Below, piece after piece: positions 47,293 through 56,586 of a DNA stretch of 64,000 nucleotides. The notes under the pieces were generated by a model, which ran no database searches, was not told the DNA's origin, and was given only the letters and a program-made list of their open reading frames with translations. Within the stretch, counting starts at the first letter, position 1. Every line of letters starts with the position of its first letter. This stretch comes from Hyphomicrobiales bacterium (GTDB lineage Bacteria > Pseudomonadota > Alphaproteobacteria > Rhizobiales > Aestuariivirgaceae). The position numbers and the translations under genes are program-made. The stretch lies in the NCBI GenBank assembly GCA_016185245.1, contig JACPNZ010000042.1:1-64000 (forward strand), in the 5' to 3' direction.

Positions 47293-48237
47293 TCAGCGTT
47301 CCTCCTTGCGGAACGGCTTGAGCAGCGCCGGCGGGGCGGCGGCGTTGCGCGACATCACCGCCATGGCGGCAATGGTGAAGACGAAGGGCAGGACGAGGAA
47401 GGCCTCATAGGGGATGTGGCCGATGCCGGCCGCCTGCAGTCTGAGCTGCACCGCATCGACGAAAGCGAAAAGCAGGGCTGCTCCGGCGCAGCGCCAGGGA
47501 TCCCAGCGTCCGAACACCACCAGCGCAATGGCGATCCAGCCGCGCCCCGAGATCACCCCGAAGGTGAAGGTGTTGAACTGGGCCATGGTGAGAAAGGCGC
47601 CGGCCACTCCCATCAGCGCGCCGCCCAGGATCACCGCCTGGAAGCGCGTGGCCATCACGCTGACCCCGGCCGCGTCGGCGGCCCGCGGATTTTCCCCCGC
47701 CATGCGCAGATTGAGCCCCCAGGGCGTGCGGTACAGGACGACGGCGATGACCGGCACGGCGATCACCGTGAGATAAGTAAGAGTAAACTGGTTGAACAAC
47801 ACCGGCCCGAGGATCGGAATGGCGGAAAGAAGCGGCAGACTCACTGCGGCGAAGCTTTCGACCGTCGGCGGACGGGAGGAATCGACGAAGATCAGGCGGA
47901 AGAAGAAGAAGGCCAGCCCGGTGCAGAAGAGCGTAATGCCGATGCCGCAGACATGCTGGCTCAGGCCCAGCCCGACGGTGAACAGGGCATGCAGTGCGGC
48001 CATCGCCGCGCCCGTCGCCGCCGCGGCCAGGACCCCCAGCCACAGGTTTCCCGAATAATAGGCGGCGGTGAAGCCGGTCATCGCCGAGAGCAGCATGATG
48101 CCCTCGATGCCGAGGTTGAGAACACCGGAACGTTCGGAAATCATCTCGCCCAGGGTCGCCAGCGCCAGCGGCGTCGCGATGCGGATGATCGCCGCAAAAA
48201 AACCCACTTGCAGCAATTGTTCGAGGACGGCGTTCAT
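47293..48237 (-). CDS. ABC permease, BMP-type nucleoside/sugar importer (second)
   Basis: A 314-residue permease of the BPD_transp_2 family, with about eight to ten helices. LATLGEMISERSGVLNLGIEGIMLL near residue 28 is the family hallmark, and GENPRAADAAGVSV the cytoplasmic coupling region. Its start overlaps the stop of the partner permease. This is the last gene of a BMP lipoprotein-ATPase-permease-permease operon for nucleosides or simple sugars. Confidence 0.92.
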   Translation of the reverse strand: MNAVLEQLLQVGFFAAIIRIATPLALATLGEMISERSGVLNLGIEGIMLLSAMTGFTAAYYSGNLWLGVLAAAATGAAMAALHALFTVGLGLSQHVCGIGITLFCTGLAFFFFRLIFVDSSRPPTVESFAAVSLPLLSAIPILGPVLFNQFTLTYLTVIAVPVIAVVLYRTPWGLNLRMAGENPRAADAAGVSVMATRFQAVILGGALMGVAGAFLTMAQFNTFTFGVISGRGWIAIALVVFGRWDPWRCAGAALLFAFVDAVQLRLQAAGIGHIPYEAFLVLPFVFTIAAMAVMSRNAAAPPALLKPFRKEER

Positions 48238-49313
48238 CGCCCCGCCCCGCTGAAACGCAGCCGGTAGCCGGTGAACAGCAGCGCCACCAGCATCATAAGC
48301 AGTGCGGTTCCCTGAATGACGTCACCGAGAAAGGTCGGAACTCCGGTTGCCCGCGACATGGCGGCGGAGCCGGTCATCACCGCCGACAGGAAAATAGCCG
48401 CCGGGACGACACCCAGGGGATTGAGCCGTGCCAGCATGGCGATGACGATCCCCGAATAGCCGAAGCCCGGCGAAATCTCGCTCATCACCTGGTAATGCAC
48501 GCCGCCCACCTCGCCCACGCCGGCAAGGCCTGCGAGCGCCCCCGACAAGAGCGCCGTCGACAGCAGCACGCGCTCGACTCGGATGCCGGCATAGCGGGCG
48601 GCTTCAGGATTTTCGCCAGTGACCCGGATGGAGAAGCCGAGCACCGTGCGGGCGATGACAAACCACACTATTGGCGCTGCCAGAAGCGCCACGATCACCC
48701 CGAGATGCAGCCTGGTACCTTCGAGAAAGACCGGAAAGTTGGCGCTATCCTGGATGGGCGGCGAAATCGGATAACCGCTCAGGGGATCCTTCCACGGACC
48801 CTCGATCAGCGCCATCAGGCCGTAATAGACGACGGAGTTGAGAAGCAGCGAACTCACCACATCGTCGACCTTGAGCCGGACCCGGAGCCAGGCCGGAACC
48901 AGCGCTACCGCGCCGCCGGCGATGCCGCCAGCGGCCGCCATCGCCAGCATGGCGAGCGCTCCCGGCATGGGGATGGTCCCCACCACGCCGCCGGCGATCG
49001 CTCCGGCAAGGAGCTGGCCCTCGGCGCCGATGTTCCAGAACTTGGCGCGGAAGGCGACTGCCACGGCAAGTCCGGTGAAGATCATCGGTGCGGCCCGCAC
49101 CAGGGTCTCGGTGATGGCGTAGAAATCACCCTCACGCAGCGCCTGAAGGTCGCCGAACGCCGCCTGCAGCATGATGCCATAGGACTCGAAGATCGAGGCC
49201 CCGGCGATGGCGATGAGTCCACTGCACAGAATGAGGGTGGCAAGGATGGCCGCCAGCGGCAGGGCCAGGTTGAACCAGGCCGGCGTCGAGCTTCTCGCTT
49301 CCAGCCTGATCAT
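48234..49313 (-). CDS. ABC permease, BMP-type nucleoside/sugar importer (first)
   Basis: A 359-residue BPD_transp_2 permease with about ten helices. NIGAEGQLLAGAIAGGVVG and VTGENPEAARYAGI (coupling helix) are typical of the YufP/NupB subfamily. ATG overlaps the end of the ATPase gene; the stop overlaps the next permease start. The frame is intact even though the ATPase upstream is not. Confidence 0.92.
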   Translation of the reverse strand: MIRLEARSSTPAWFNLALPLAAILATLILCSGLIAIAGASIFESYGIMLQAAFGDLQALREGDFYAITETLVRAAPMIFTGLAVAVAFRAKFWNIGAEGQLLAGAIAGGVVGTIPMPGALAMLAMAAAGGIAGGAVALVPAWLRVRLKVDDVVSSLLLNSVVYYGLMALIEGPWKDPLSGYPISPPIQDSANFPVFLEGTRLHLGVIVALLAAPIVWFVIARTVLGFSIRVTGENPEAARYAGIRVERVLLSTALLSGALAGLAGVGEVGGVHYQVMSEISPGFGYSGIVIAMLARLNPLGVVPAAIFLSAVMTGSAAMSRATGVPTFLGDVIQGTALLMMLVALLFTGYRLRFSGAGR

Positions 49314-50732
49314 GCAGCGCGCTCCCTGGCTCCGCTCATGAGGAGACCGAGGCGGGCGACCGTCGCGTCTGCGGCATCGACGATGCCGGCAATGGCGCCT
49401 TCATACATGACGGCGATGCGGTCCGAGAGCGTGAGAAGCTCTTCGAGGTCCTCGCTGATAACCAGAAGCCCGCAACCCGCCGACCGCAGCCCCAGGAACT
49501 TCTCGTGGACGAAGCGCGTTGCCCCGATGTCGAGACCGCGGGTCGGCTGGGCGGCGATCAGCACTCTTGGATGAAAGGCGAGTTCGCGCGCCAGCAATGC
49601 TTTCTGCAGATTGCCGCCGGAGAGCGTGCCGGTGCGGGCCTGCGGCCCCTGGCAGCGGATGTCGAATTCCTTGATTTGGGCTGTGGCGAAATCGGCGATC
49701 GCCGCCGGCTGCAGCAGTCCGTTGCGGCTGAACGGCGCCTGGCCGATGCGCGGCAGCGCCATGCTGTCGGCAAGCGGCAGGGCGCCGACGAGGCCCGAGG
49801 CCAGCCGGTCTTCCGGAATGCGCCCGAGCCCCTTGGCCTGCACGCCGCGCGGCGAACGATCGCGCACCTCTTCGCCGCCGATCCGTAGCTTGCCACGTGT
49901 CGGCACCAGCATGCCGGCGATCACATCGGCAAGCGCCCGCTGGCCGTTGCCCGAAACGCCGGCCACGCCGACGATCTCGCTTTCGCGCACCGCGAGGTTC
50001 ACGTCCTTCAGCGCCATGCCGGGATGGCCGTTTGTGGCGACGCCGTCAAGCTCGAGCACCACACGGCCCGCCGTGACCTTCGGACGCGATGGCGTGACGA
50101 TTTCCTGGCCGCACATGAGACGAGCCATTTCGCGGGCAGCGGTGGCAGCCGGATCGGCAATGTCGCCGGCCAGCCTGCCGTGGCGCAGCACCACGCAACG
50201 GCTGGTGAGGGCCCGCACTTCATTGAGCTTGTGGGAGATGAAGATGATGCCGAGGCCCTTGCCGGCGATGGCGCGAAGGGCGGCGAACAGTCCTTCCACA
50301 TCCTGCGGCGCCAGCACCGCCGTCGGCTCGTCGAGGATGAGAAGCCTGGCGCCGCGGAACAACGCCTTGATGATTTCCAGGCGCTGCTGCTCGCCCACCG
50401 CCAGCGACGAAACCAGCCGGTTGGGATCGAGCTTCAGGCCAAAGCTGCGGCCGATTTCGGCGAGCCGCTGGCGCCCGCCCGCGGCATCGAGCCGTCCGCC
50501 CTTGCCGGGCATGCCGACCAGCAGGTTGTCGAGCACGCTGAGCCTGGGCATAGGCGCCGAACAGAATGTTCATCAGCGTCGTCTTGCCGGCCCCGTTCTC
50601 GCCGAGGAGGCCGAGAATCTCGCCCGGCGCCACCGACAGGCTCACCCCGTCATTGGCGAGGACGGCGCCGAAGCGCTTCGAGATGCCGCGCATCTCTACC
50701 AGGGGCGGGGTGGAATTCATCTCGACGGCCAT
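49310..50732 (-). pseudogene. Broken ABC ATPase of the BMP-type importer
   Basis: A two-domain sugar-importer ATPase in two frames. The first opens at ATG 50732 ([14 protein letters not shown]), contains Walker [11 protein letters not shown] and reaches ILFGAYA. From ATG 50551 another frame continues with [11 protein letters not shown], the first signature/Walker B ([27 protein letters not shown]) and an entire second domain. About 35-40 residues expected between, containing the Q-loop (GIGMVHQHF), are missing and the frame is shifted. If not a sequencing artefact, the transporter is not functional from this locus. Confidence 0.85.
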
Positions 50733-50744
50733 GCAATTCCCGAT

Positions 50745-50830
50745 CTCTCTCCATGGCCGGGCCCGACCCGGCCATCCAGCAGCGCGTGGCAAAGGCTGGA
50801 TGGCCGCCTCACGGGCGGCCATGGAGAGAT
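50745..50830. repeat. Three-stem palindromic intergenic repeat (copy 2)
   Basis: TCTCTCCATGG...CCATGGAGAGA ends (50745-50755, 50819-50829) enclose GGCCGGG/CCCGGCC, CCATCCAGC/GCTGGATGG and GGCCGCC/GGGCGGCC stems. It shares ends and inner arms with the copy at 24119-24187, plus an extra middle stem. It lies between the binding-protein gene and the broken ATPase gene. Confidence 0.8.
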
Positions 50831-50843
50831 TGGAGCGAAGGCC

Positions 50844-51857
50844 TCAGTCCGAGACCGGCGTGTTTTCGTCGACGTCGACGCGGAAGTTGCCGTCGAGGAT
50901 CTCCGCCTTCTTCTTCTCCACCATGTCCTTCACCTCGGCGGGAAGGATGGTCTCGAATTTGTGGTAGGGGGCGAGGTAGGAGCCGCCCTTCACCATGCGC
51001 GAGAAGTCGCCGTAGTCCATGGCGGTGAACACCCCGGCCTTGACCAGCTTGATCGCCTGATGGACCGTCGGATACATGTCCCAGACGGGTCCGGTGATCA
51101 CCGTGTCGGGGGCGAGGCTCGACTGGTCCGACATGTTGGAGATGGCGAGCTTGCCCTTCTCCTTGGCCGCCTCGATGACGCCGAAGCGCTCGGCGTAGAT
51201 TACATCGACACCGGCGTCGATCTGGGCGATCGCCGCTTCCTTGGCCTTGGGCGGATCGAAGAACGAGCCGATGAAGGCAACCTTCTTTTTCACCTTGGGG
51301 TTGGCTTCCCTGGCTCCGGCGAAGAAGGCATTGACCAGCCGATTCACTTCCGGAATGCCCATGGCGGCAACCGCACCGACGACGCCCGACTTCGACATCT
51401 TGCCGGCAATCAGGCCGGAAAGATAAGCGGGCTCGTGAATCCAGTTGTCGAAGACGCCGAAATTGGGCTCGGCCGGGCCGGAGCCCGAGCCGAACAGGAA
51501 GGCCGTCTTGGGGAACTGCTTGGCGGTGCGGCGCGACTCGCGCTCGGCGGCGAAGGCATCGCCCAGCACCAACTGGTAGCCACCCTTGGCATATTCCGTC
51601 ATGACCCGGCTAAAGTCGGCAGCCTCGACCTTTTCCGACCACTTGTACTCGATGCCCAGTTCCTTGACCGCCTTCTGCAGGGCCACATGAATCTGGTTGT
51701 CCCACGGCTCCTCGATGGGCGTTGCAAAGATCGACGCGACCTTGAGTTTGGCCGCCTCGGCACCGCCCGCCGAAAGCCCCGTCGCCGCGGCCGCCGCCGC
51801 CGTGGCCAGCAATGACCGGCGTGTCACCACGCCCGTCGAATTGTTCCTGTCCGACAT
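50844..51857 (-). CDS. BMP-family ABC transporter substrate-binding protein
   Basis: A 337-residue periplasmic binding protein of the Med/PnrA family. A twin-arginine-like signal (TRRSLLATAAAAAATGL) ends near AEAA; the mature part has SIFATPIEEPWDNQIHVAL, FGSGSGPAEPNFGVFDNWIHEPAYLSG and GVDVIYAERFGV. It probably binds a nucleoside or related purine/simple sugar. ATG 51857 has GGAGGA upstream. It is the promoter-proximal gene of the importer operon. Confidence 0.9.
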   Translation of the reverse strand: MSDRNNSTGVVTRRSLLATAAAAAATGLSAGGAEAAKLKVASIFATPIEEPWDNQIHVALQKAVKELGIEYKWSEKVEAADFSRVMTEYAKGGYQLVLGDAFAAERESRRTAKQFPKTAFLFGSGSGPAEPNFGVFDNWIHEPAYLSGLIAGKMSKSGVVGAVAAMGIPEVNRLVNAFFAGAREANPKVKKKVAFIGSFFDPPKAKEAAIAQIDAGVDVIYAERFGVIEAAKEKGKLAISNMSDQSSLAPDTVITGPVWDMYPTVHQAIKLVKAGVFTAMDYGDFSRMVKGGSYLAPYHKFETILPAEVKDMVEKKKAEILDGNFRVDVDENTPVSD

Positions 51858-51969
51858 CTTGTCCTCCACCTGGATCCAGTTCTTGTTCATTACCGGCGGT
51901 GATGACGCCACAAGCCGCCGCCCGGGTAAATTAGACCAGATGGTAAAAAAGTCCAGTGTCCATGGTGGC

Positions 51970-52767
51970 TCAGCCCGCCAGGAGCGGGAACTCGGGCGCC
52001 TCCATGACCGCGCCATGGGCCAGCCTCACACCGCGAAACGGCGGCGAGGTGTTGATGCCATCGCGCCGGGCGAAGCGCACATCGTCACCCATGAGCCGGA
52101 ACGAGAAAGCGCGGCGCTGCTCGCTTTGCGAGGTGTTGGCGGGCGCGCCATGGAGCGTCAGGTAGTTGAAGGCGACGGCATCCCCCGGCTCCAAAGCCCA
52201 GCCGAGGATGTTGTACCGGTCGCGGTGGCCGTTGATATCGGGCACCGGTTCCAGCCCGTCGTTCTCGTTGAGTGCGGTCTTGTTGAAGCGCTCGGGGCGG
52301 AAATATTTGCCCCACTTGTGCGAGCCGCCGACGAATTCCAGGGTGCGCTCGCGCGGCACCCGGTCGAGCGGAATCCACAGGGAAACCGTGTCGCCGCCAT
52401 CGACGCAGTAATAGGGCTGGTCCTGGTGCCAGGGGGTGGGCACGTCGGCGCCCGGTTCCTTCACCAGGACATGCTCGTGGAACAGCCGCACCGTCTTGGT
52501 GCCCATAAGAGCCCGGCCAACCGCCGCGGCAGGGGAGTTGAAGATGAAATCGCGATATTCGGCGATGCGGTCCCAGTTGCAGTAGTCGCCGAAAAACCGC
52601 CCCTGGCCGTTTTGGCCCTGGTAGATTTTCACGTCGGCGCTGGGTTCCGTCATGTTGCGGGCAACGCCCGCCCGCAGCGTCTCGATCCAGTCGGTGAACG
52701 GCCCGCGCAGCACACAGGCACCGTCGCGGCAAAAGGATTCGACGGCTTCGGGGGCGATTTTGACCAT
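51970..52767 (-). CDS. Phytanoyl-CoA dioxygenase-family protein (PhyH)
   Basis: A 265-residue Fe(II)/2-oxoglutarate oxygenase. The metal facial triad is visible: TPWHQDQPYY (His-x-Asp) and LTLHGAPANT (distal His), with an arginine for 2-oxoglutarate in RRAFSFRLMGDD. Length and the FHEHVLVKEPG segment are typical of bacterial PhyH proteins, many of which act on small carboxylic or amino acids. It precedes the BMP operon on the same strand and is divergent from dppA. Confidence 0.88.
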   Translation of the reverse strand: MVKIAPEAVESFCRDGACVLRGPFTDWIETLRAGVARNMTEPSADVKIYQGQNGQGRFFGDYCNWDRIAEYRDFIFNSPAAAVGRALMGTKTVRLFHEHVLVKEPGADVPTPWHQDQPYYCVDGGDTVSLWIPLDRVPRERTLEFVGGSHKWGKYFRPERFNKTALNENDGLEPVPDINGHRDRYNILGWALEPGDAVAFNYLTLHGAPANTSQSEQRRAFSFRLMGDDVRFARRDGINTSPPFRGVRLAHGAVMEAPEFPLLAG

Positions 52768-52923
52768 AATGCACTCCTGTAAACGACAGAATAGAACGGC
52801 CTACAGCGATCGCGCCAGCCGGTTTTGGCATCGAACATCGGAATTTTGATCATCCGGAAGAAACATGCTTAGATGCGGAACGCCCCGGCGGGGCGTTCAA
52901 AAAAGCCTATCAGGGAGATAATC

Positions 52924-54525
52924 ATGAAATTCAAGACACTCTTCGCCGCAGCTCTGCTCGCTTCCACCGTCTTGGGTGCGGGCGTGGCGCAAGCGAAGTC
53001 GCTGGTCTATTGCTCGGAGGGGTCGCCGGAAAACTTCACCCCCGCCATGAACACCACTGGCACCAGCCTCGATGCGGCGCGGCCGGTCTACAACAAACTC
53101 GTACAATTCGAGCCCGGCACTACGAAGGTTGAACCTGGCCTTGCCGAATCCTACGATGTCTCGGCCGATGGCAAGACCCTCACGTTCCATCTACGCAAGG
53201 GGGTCAAGTTCCACTCCGGCGTAAACGGCTTCACGCCCACCCGCGATTTCAACGCTGACGACGTGATCTGGTCCTTTGAGCGCCAGTGGAAGCCCCAGCA
53301 TCCCTACGCCAAGGTGTCCGGCGGCGCCTATGACTATTTCAACGACATGGGCATGCCCGACCTGCTCGATTCAATCACCAAGACCGACGACTCGACGGTC
53401 GTGATGAAGCTCAAGAAGCCCAACGCGCCGATCCTCGCCAATCTGGCCATGGACTTCGCCACCATCCAGTCGGCCGAATATGCCGACTATCTGATGAAGA
53501 AGGGAACGCCCGAACAGTTCGACCAGATTCCAGTGGGCACCGGCGCCTTCATCTTCGTCGCCTACCAGAAGGACGCGGTGATCCGCTTCAAGGCCAACCC
53601 GGATTACTGGGGCGGCAAGCCCAAGATCGACGATCTGGTTTACGCCATCACGCCGGACGCCACCTCGCGCTATGCCAAGCTGAAGGCCAATGAGTGTCAG
53701 GTGATGTTCGCGCCGAACCCGGCCGATCTCGCCGAAATAAAGAACAATCCCGACGTGAACCTCCTGTCGCAGGCCGGCCTCAACATCGGCTACATGGCCA
53801 TGAACGTGCAGAAGCCGCCCTTCGACAAGGTCGAAGTCCGCCAGGCCATCGCCATGGCCGTCGACCGGGATGCCATCCTGAAGGAGGTCTATCAAGGTGC
53901 CGGCCAGAAGGCCAAGAACCCGATCCCGCCGACCATGTGGTCCTACGACGATTCGACCGTCGATTATCCTTACGATCCCGCCAAGGCGGCCGAGATGCTG
54001 AAGGCGGCGGGCGTTACCTCGCTCGACACCGACTTGTGGTACATGCCGGTGCAGCGCCCCTATAACCCAAACGCCAAGCGCATGGGGGAAATGATTCAGG
54101 CCGACCTTGCCAAGGTGGGCATCAACGCCAAACTCGTGACCTACGAGTGGGGCGAATACCGCAAGCGTATGCAGGCCGGCGAGTACCAGATGGGCTTCCT
54201 CGGCTGGACCGGCGACAACGGCGACCCGGACAACTTTCTCGCGGTCCTTCTCGGCTGCGACAAGGACGGCAAGCCGAACGCCAACAACATCCCGAAGTGG
54301 TGTGACGCCAAGTTCCAGGAGGACATCACCAAGGCGGCGGAGATCTCCGACATCGCCGAGCGCACCAAGCTCTACAAGGATGCCCAGAAGATCGTGGCCG
54401 ACCAGGTGCCCTGGCTGAACATCGCCCATTCGACCGTCTTCGAACCGATCCGCAAGTCGGTCTCGGGCTACAAGGTCAGCCCGCTCGGCGCCCACGAGTT
54501 CCAGGACGTGGACGTGGCGGAGTAA
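52924..54525 (+). CDS. dppA: Dipeptide-type ABC transporter substrate-binding protein
   Basis: A 533-residue SBP_bac_5 protein: signal peptide MKFKTLFAAALLASTVLGAG ending AQA-K, then LVYCSEGSPENFTP, FHLRKGVKFHS and the family cluster MAMNVQKPPFDKVEVRQAI. The closest known type is DppA (dipeptides, also heme or delta-aminolevulinate). ATG 52924 has GGGAGATA upstream. A hairpin repeat after the gene separates it from the permease genes. Confidence 0.92.
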   Translation: MKFKTLFAAALLASTVLGAGVAQAKSLVYCSEGSPENFTPAMNTTGTSLDAARPVYNKLVQFEPGTTKVEPGLAESYDVSADGKTLTFHLRKGVKFHSGVNGFTPTRDFNADDVIWSFERQWKPQHPYAKVSGGAYDYFNDMGMPDLLDSITKTDDSTVVMKLKKPNAPILANLAMDFATIQSAEYADYLMKKGTPEQFDQIPVGTGAFIFVAYQKDAVIRFKANPDYWGGKPKIDDLVYAITPDATSRYAKLKANECQVMFAPNPADLAEIKNNPDVNLLSQAGLNIGYMAMNVQKPPFDKVEVRQAIAMAVDRDAILKEVYQGAGQKAKNPIPPTMWSYDDSTVDYPYDPAKAAEMLKAAGVTSLDTDLWYMPVQRPYNPNAKRMGEMIQADLAKVGINAKLVTYEWGEYRKRMQAGEYQMGFLGWTGDNGDPDNFLAVLLGCDKDGKPNANNIPKWCDAKFQEDITKAAEISDIAERTKLYKDAQKIVADQVPWLNIAHSTVFEPIRKSVSGYKVSPLGAHEFQDVDVAE

Positions 54526-54536
54526 GAATCCCATCG

Positions 54537-54652
54537 CCCCTTCCCCCTCGCGGGGGAAGGGGGCGCGTAGCGCCGGATGAGGGGGTGCCTGCCACACGGA
54601 CAGACCCCTCATCCCCGGCTTCGCCGGACCTTCTCCCGCAGCGGGGAGAAGG
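54537..54652. repeat. Palindromic repeat between dppA and dppB
   Basis: Three hairpins in tandem: CCCCTTCCCCC/GGGGGAAGGGG (54537-54562, loop TCGC), GGATGAGGGG/CCCCTCATCC (54575-54614) and CCTTCTCCC/GGGAGAAGG (54629-54652). Stable stems after a binding-protein gene commonly protect its mRNA and lower permease expression; that role is inferred. Confidence 0.75.
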
Positions 54653-54668
54653 AAGAGGTTTACGACCC

Positions 54669-55682
54669 ATGTTCCGCTTTCTTCTCAAACGTCTGGCCCT
54701 GACGCTGCCCACCTTCTTCGCTTTGATGGTCATCACCTTCATGATGATCCGCCTGGTGCCGGGCGATCCCATCGAAGTGAGGCGCGGCGAGCGCGGCATC
54801 AGTCCCGAACGCCTGGCGGAACTCCGCCACGAGATGGGCCTCGACCAGCCGGTGTGGAAGCAGTTCGCCGATTACGCCTGGGGCCTGATGCACGGCGATT
54901 TCGGCACCTCGATCATCTCCAAGACGCCGGTGATCAACGAATTCCTGACCCTGTTCCCGGCCACCCTCGAGCTCGCCTTCTGCGCCATGCTGTTCGCCAT
55001 CATTCTCGGCATTCCGGCCGGCGTCATCGCCGCCTCGCGGCGCGGCGGCGTCTACGACCAGACCCTGATGGGACTGGCGCTCACCGGCTATTCCATGCCG
55101 ATCTTCTGGTGGGGATTGATGCTGATCCTCCTCATGTCGAACACTCTCCAACTGACGCCGGTGTCGGGCCGCATCGACCTGGTGAAATACTACTTCGAGC
55201 CGGTCACCGGCTTCATGCTGATCGATGCGGCCCTCTCCGGCCAGAAGGGCGCCGTCCTCGATGCCGCGCGACATCTCGTCTTGCCCACGATCGTGCTCGG
55301 CACCGTGCCGCTGGCGGTCATTGCCCGCATGACCCGCTCGGCCATGCTGGAAGTTCTCGAAGAGGACTATATTCGCACCGCCCGTGCCAAGGGCCTGGCC
55401 GTCTGGCGGGTGATCGGCCTGCACGCCCTACGCAACGCCTTGATCCCGGTGGTGACAGTGATCGGCCTGTCGATCGGCGGACTCCTGGCCGGCGCCGTCC
55501 TCACCGAAACCATCTTCTCCTGGCCGGGAGTCGGCAAGTGGCTGATCGAATCGATCGGCCGGCGCGACTATCCCGCCCTGCAGGGCGGCATCATGCTGAT
55601 CTCGACCATGGTGATCGTCGTCAATCTCATCGTCGACCTGCTCTACGGCCTGATCAATCCGCGGATCCGCCATGGCCACTGA
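54669..55682 (+). CDS. dppB: Dipeptide-type ABC permease (DppB)
   Basis: A 337-residue membrane protein with six helices. MFRFLLKRLALTLPTFFALMVITFMMIRLVPGDP is the DppB/OppB N-terminal helix region (two fragments: FRFLLKRLALTLPTFF and IRLVPGDP); the EAA loop is DYIRTARAKGLAVWRVIGLHA. ATG 54669 is the first start after the repeat. It overlaps dppC by 11 bases. Confidence 0.94.
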   Translation: MFRFLLKRLALTLPTFFALMVITFMMIRLVPGDPIEVRRGERGISPERLAELRHEMGLDQPVWKQFADYAWGLMHGDFGTSIISKTPVINEFLTLFPATLELAFCAMLFAIILGIPAGVIAASRRGGVYDQTLMGLALTGYSMPIFWWGLMLILLMSNTLQLTPVSGRIDLVKYYFEPVTGFMLIDAALSGQKGAVLDAARHLVLPTIVLGTVPLAVIARMTRSAMLEVLEEDYIRTARAKGLAVWRVIGLHALRNALIPVVTVIGLSIGGLLAGAVLTETIFSWPGVGKWLIESIGRRDYPALQGGIMLISTMVIVVNLIVDLLYGLINPRIRHGH

Positions 55683-56583
55683 CGCGGCAATCACCGTCAC
55701 TTCATCGGCCGCCGCCGCGCTACCGGGGCCGCTCAGGGCCTTCTGGAATGCCTTCCGCGAGAACCGCGGCGCTGTCATGGGCCTCGTCGTGGTCACCGTC
55801 ATCATCGTCGTCGCTGTCGTCGCCGAAGTGATCACTCCATATAATCCTCTCGAACAGTATCGCGCCTTCACCAAACTGCCGCCGGCCTTTGTCGAGGGCG
55901 GCAACTGGAATTACATTCTCGGCACCGACGCGCTTGGCCGCGACATGCTTTCGCGCCTAATGGTCGGCGCCCGCATCTCGCTGTTCATCGGCTTCTCGGT
56001 GATGGTCGTGTCGATGGTCTTCGGCGTCTTGCTGGGACTTCTCGCGGCCCGCCTCGGCGGCCTCGTCGACGTGGTGATCCTGCGTATGATGGACCTCATC
56101 ATGTCGATCCCCAGCCTGGTGCTGGCCATCCTGATCATCGCCATAATCGGCCCCAATCTCACCAACACCATCGTCGCCGTCACCGTGGTGGGCCTGCCGA
56201 AATATGTCCGCCTGATGCGCGCTTCCGCCATGACCGAGCTGACCAAGGACTATGTGACGGCGGCGAAGGTGGCGGGCGTCGGCAATTTCCGCCTGATGAC
56301 CGTGACCGTTCTGCCCAACTGCCTCGCCCCCCTCATCGTGCAGGCAGCCCTTGGCATTTCCGATGCCATTCTCGAAGCGGCCGGTTTGGGCTTCCTGGGG
56401 CTCGGGGCCCAGCCGCCGACGCCGGAATGGGGCGCCATGCTGGCCGACAGCCGCGAATTCATCACCGCCGCCCCGTGGATCATGGCCTCGCCCGGCCTCG
56501 CCATTCTGATCACCGTCCTGTCGATCAACCTGATGGGCGACGGCCTGCGCGACGCCCTCGACCCGCGCTTGCGGCGGAGCTGA
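55672..56583 (+). CDS. dppC: Dipeptide-type ABC permease (DppC)
   Basis: A 303-residue permease with an N-terminal OppC-N segment (FWNAFRENRGAVMGLVVV) and the binding-protein-dependent transport domain, EAA loop DYVTAAKVAGVGNFRLM. The start lies within the end of dppB. The next gene, unusually, is not the ATPase but an unknown membrane-anchored protein. Confidence 0.94.
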   Translation: MATDAAITVTSSAAAALPGPLRAFWNAFRENRGAVMGLVVVTVIIVVAVVAEVITPYNPLEQYRAFTKLPPAFVEGGNWNYILGTDALGRDMLSRLMVGARISLFIGFSVMVVSMVFGVLLGLLAARLGGLVDVVILRMMDLIMSIPSLVLAILIIAIIGPNLTNTIVAVTVVGLPKYVRLMRASAMTELTKDYVTAAKVAGVGNFRLMTVTVLPNCLAPLIVQAALGISDAILEAAGLGFLGLGAQPPTPEWGAMLADSREFITAAPWIMASPGLAILITVLSINLMGDGLRDALDPRLRRS

Positions 56584-56586
56584 CCC

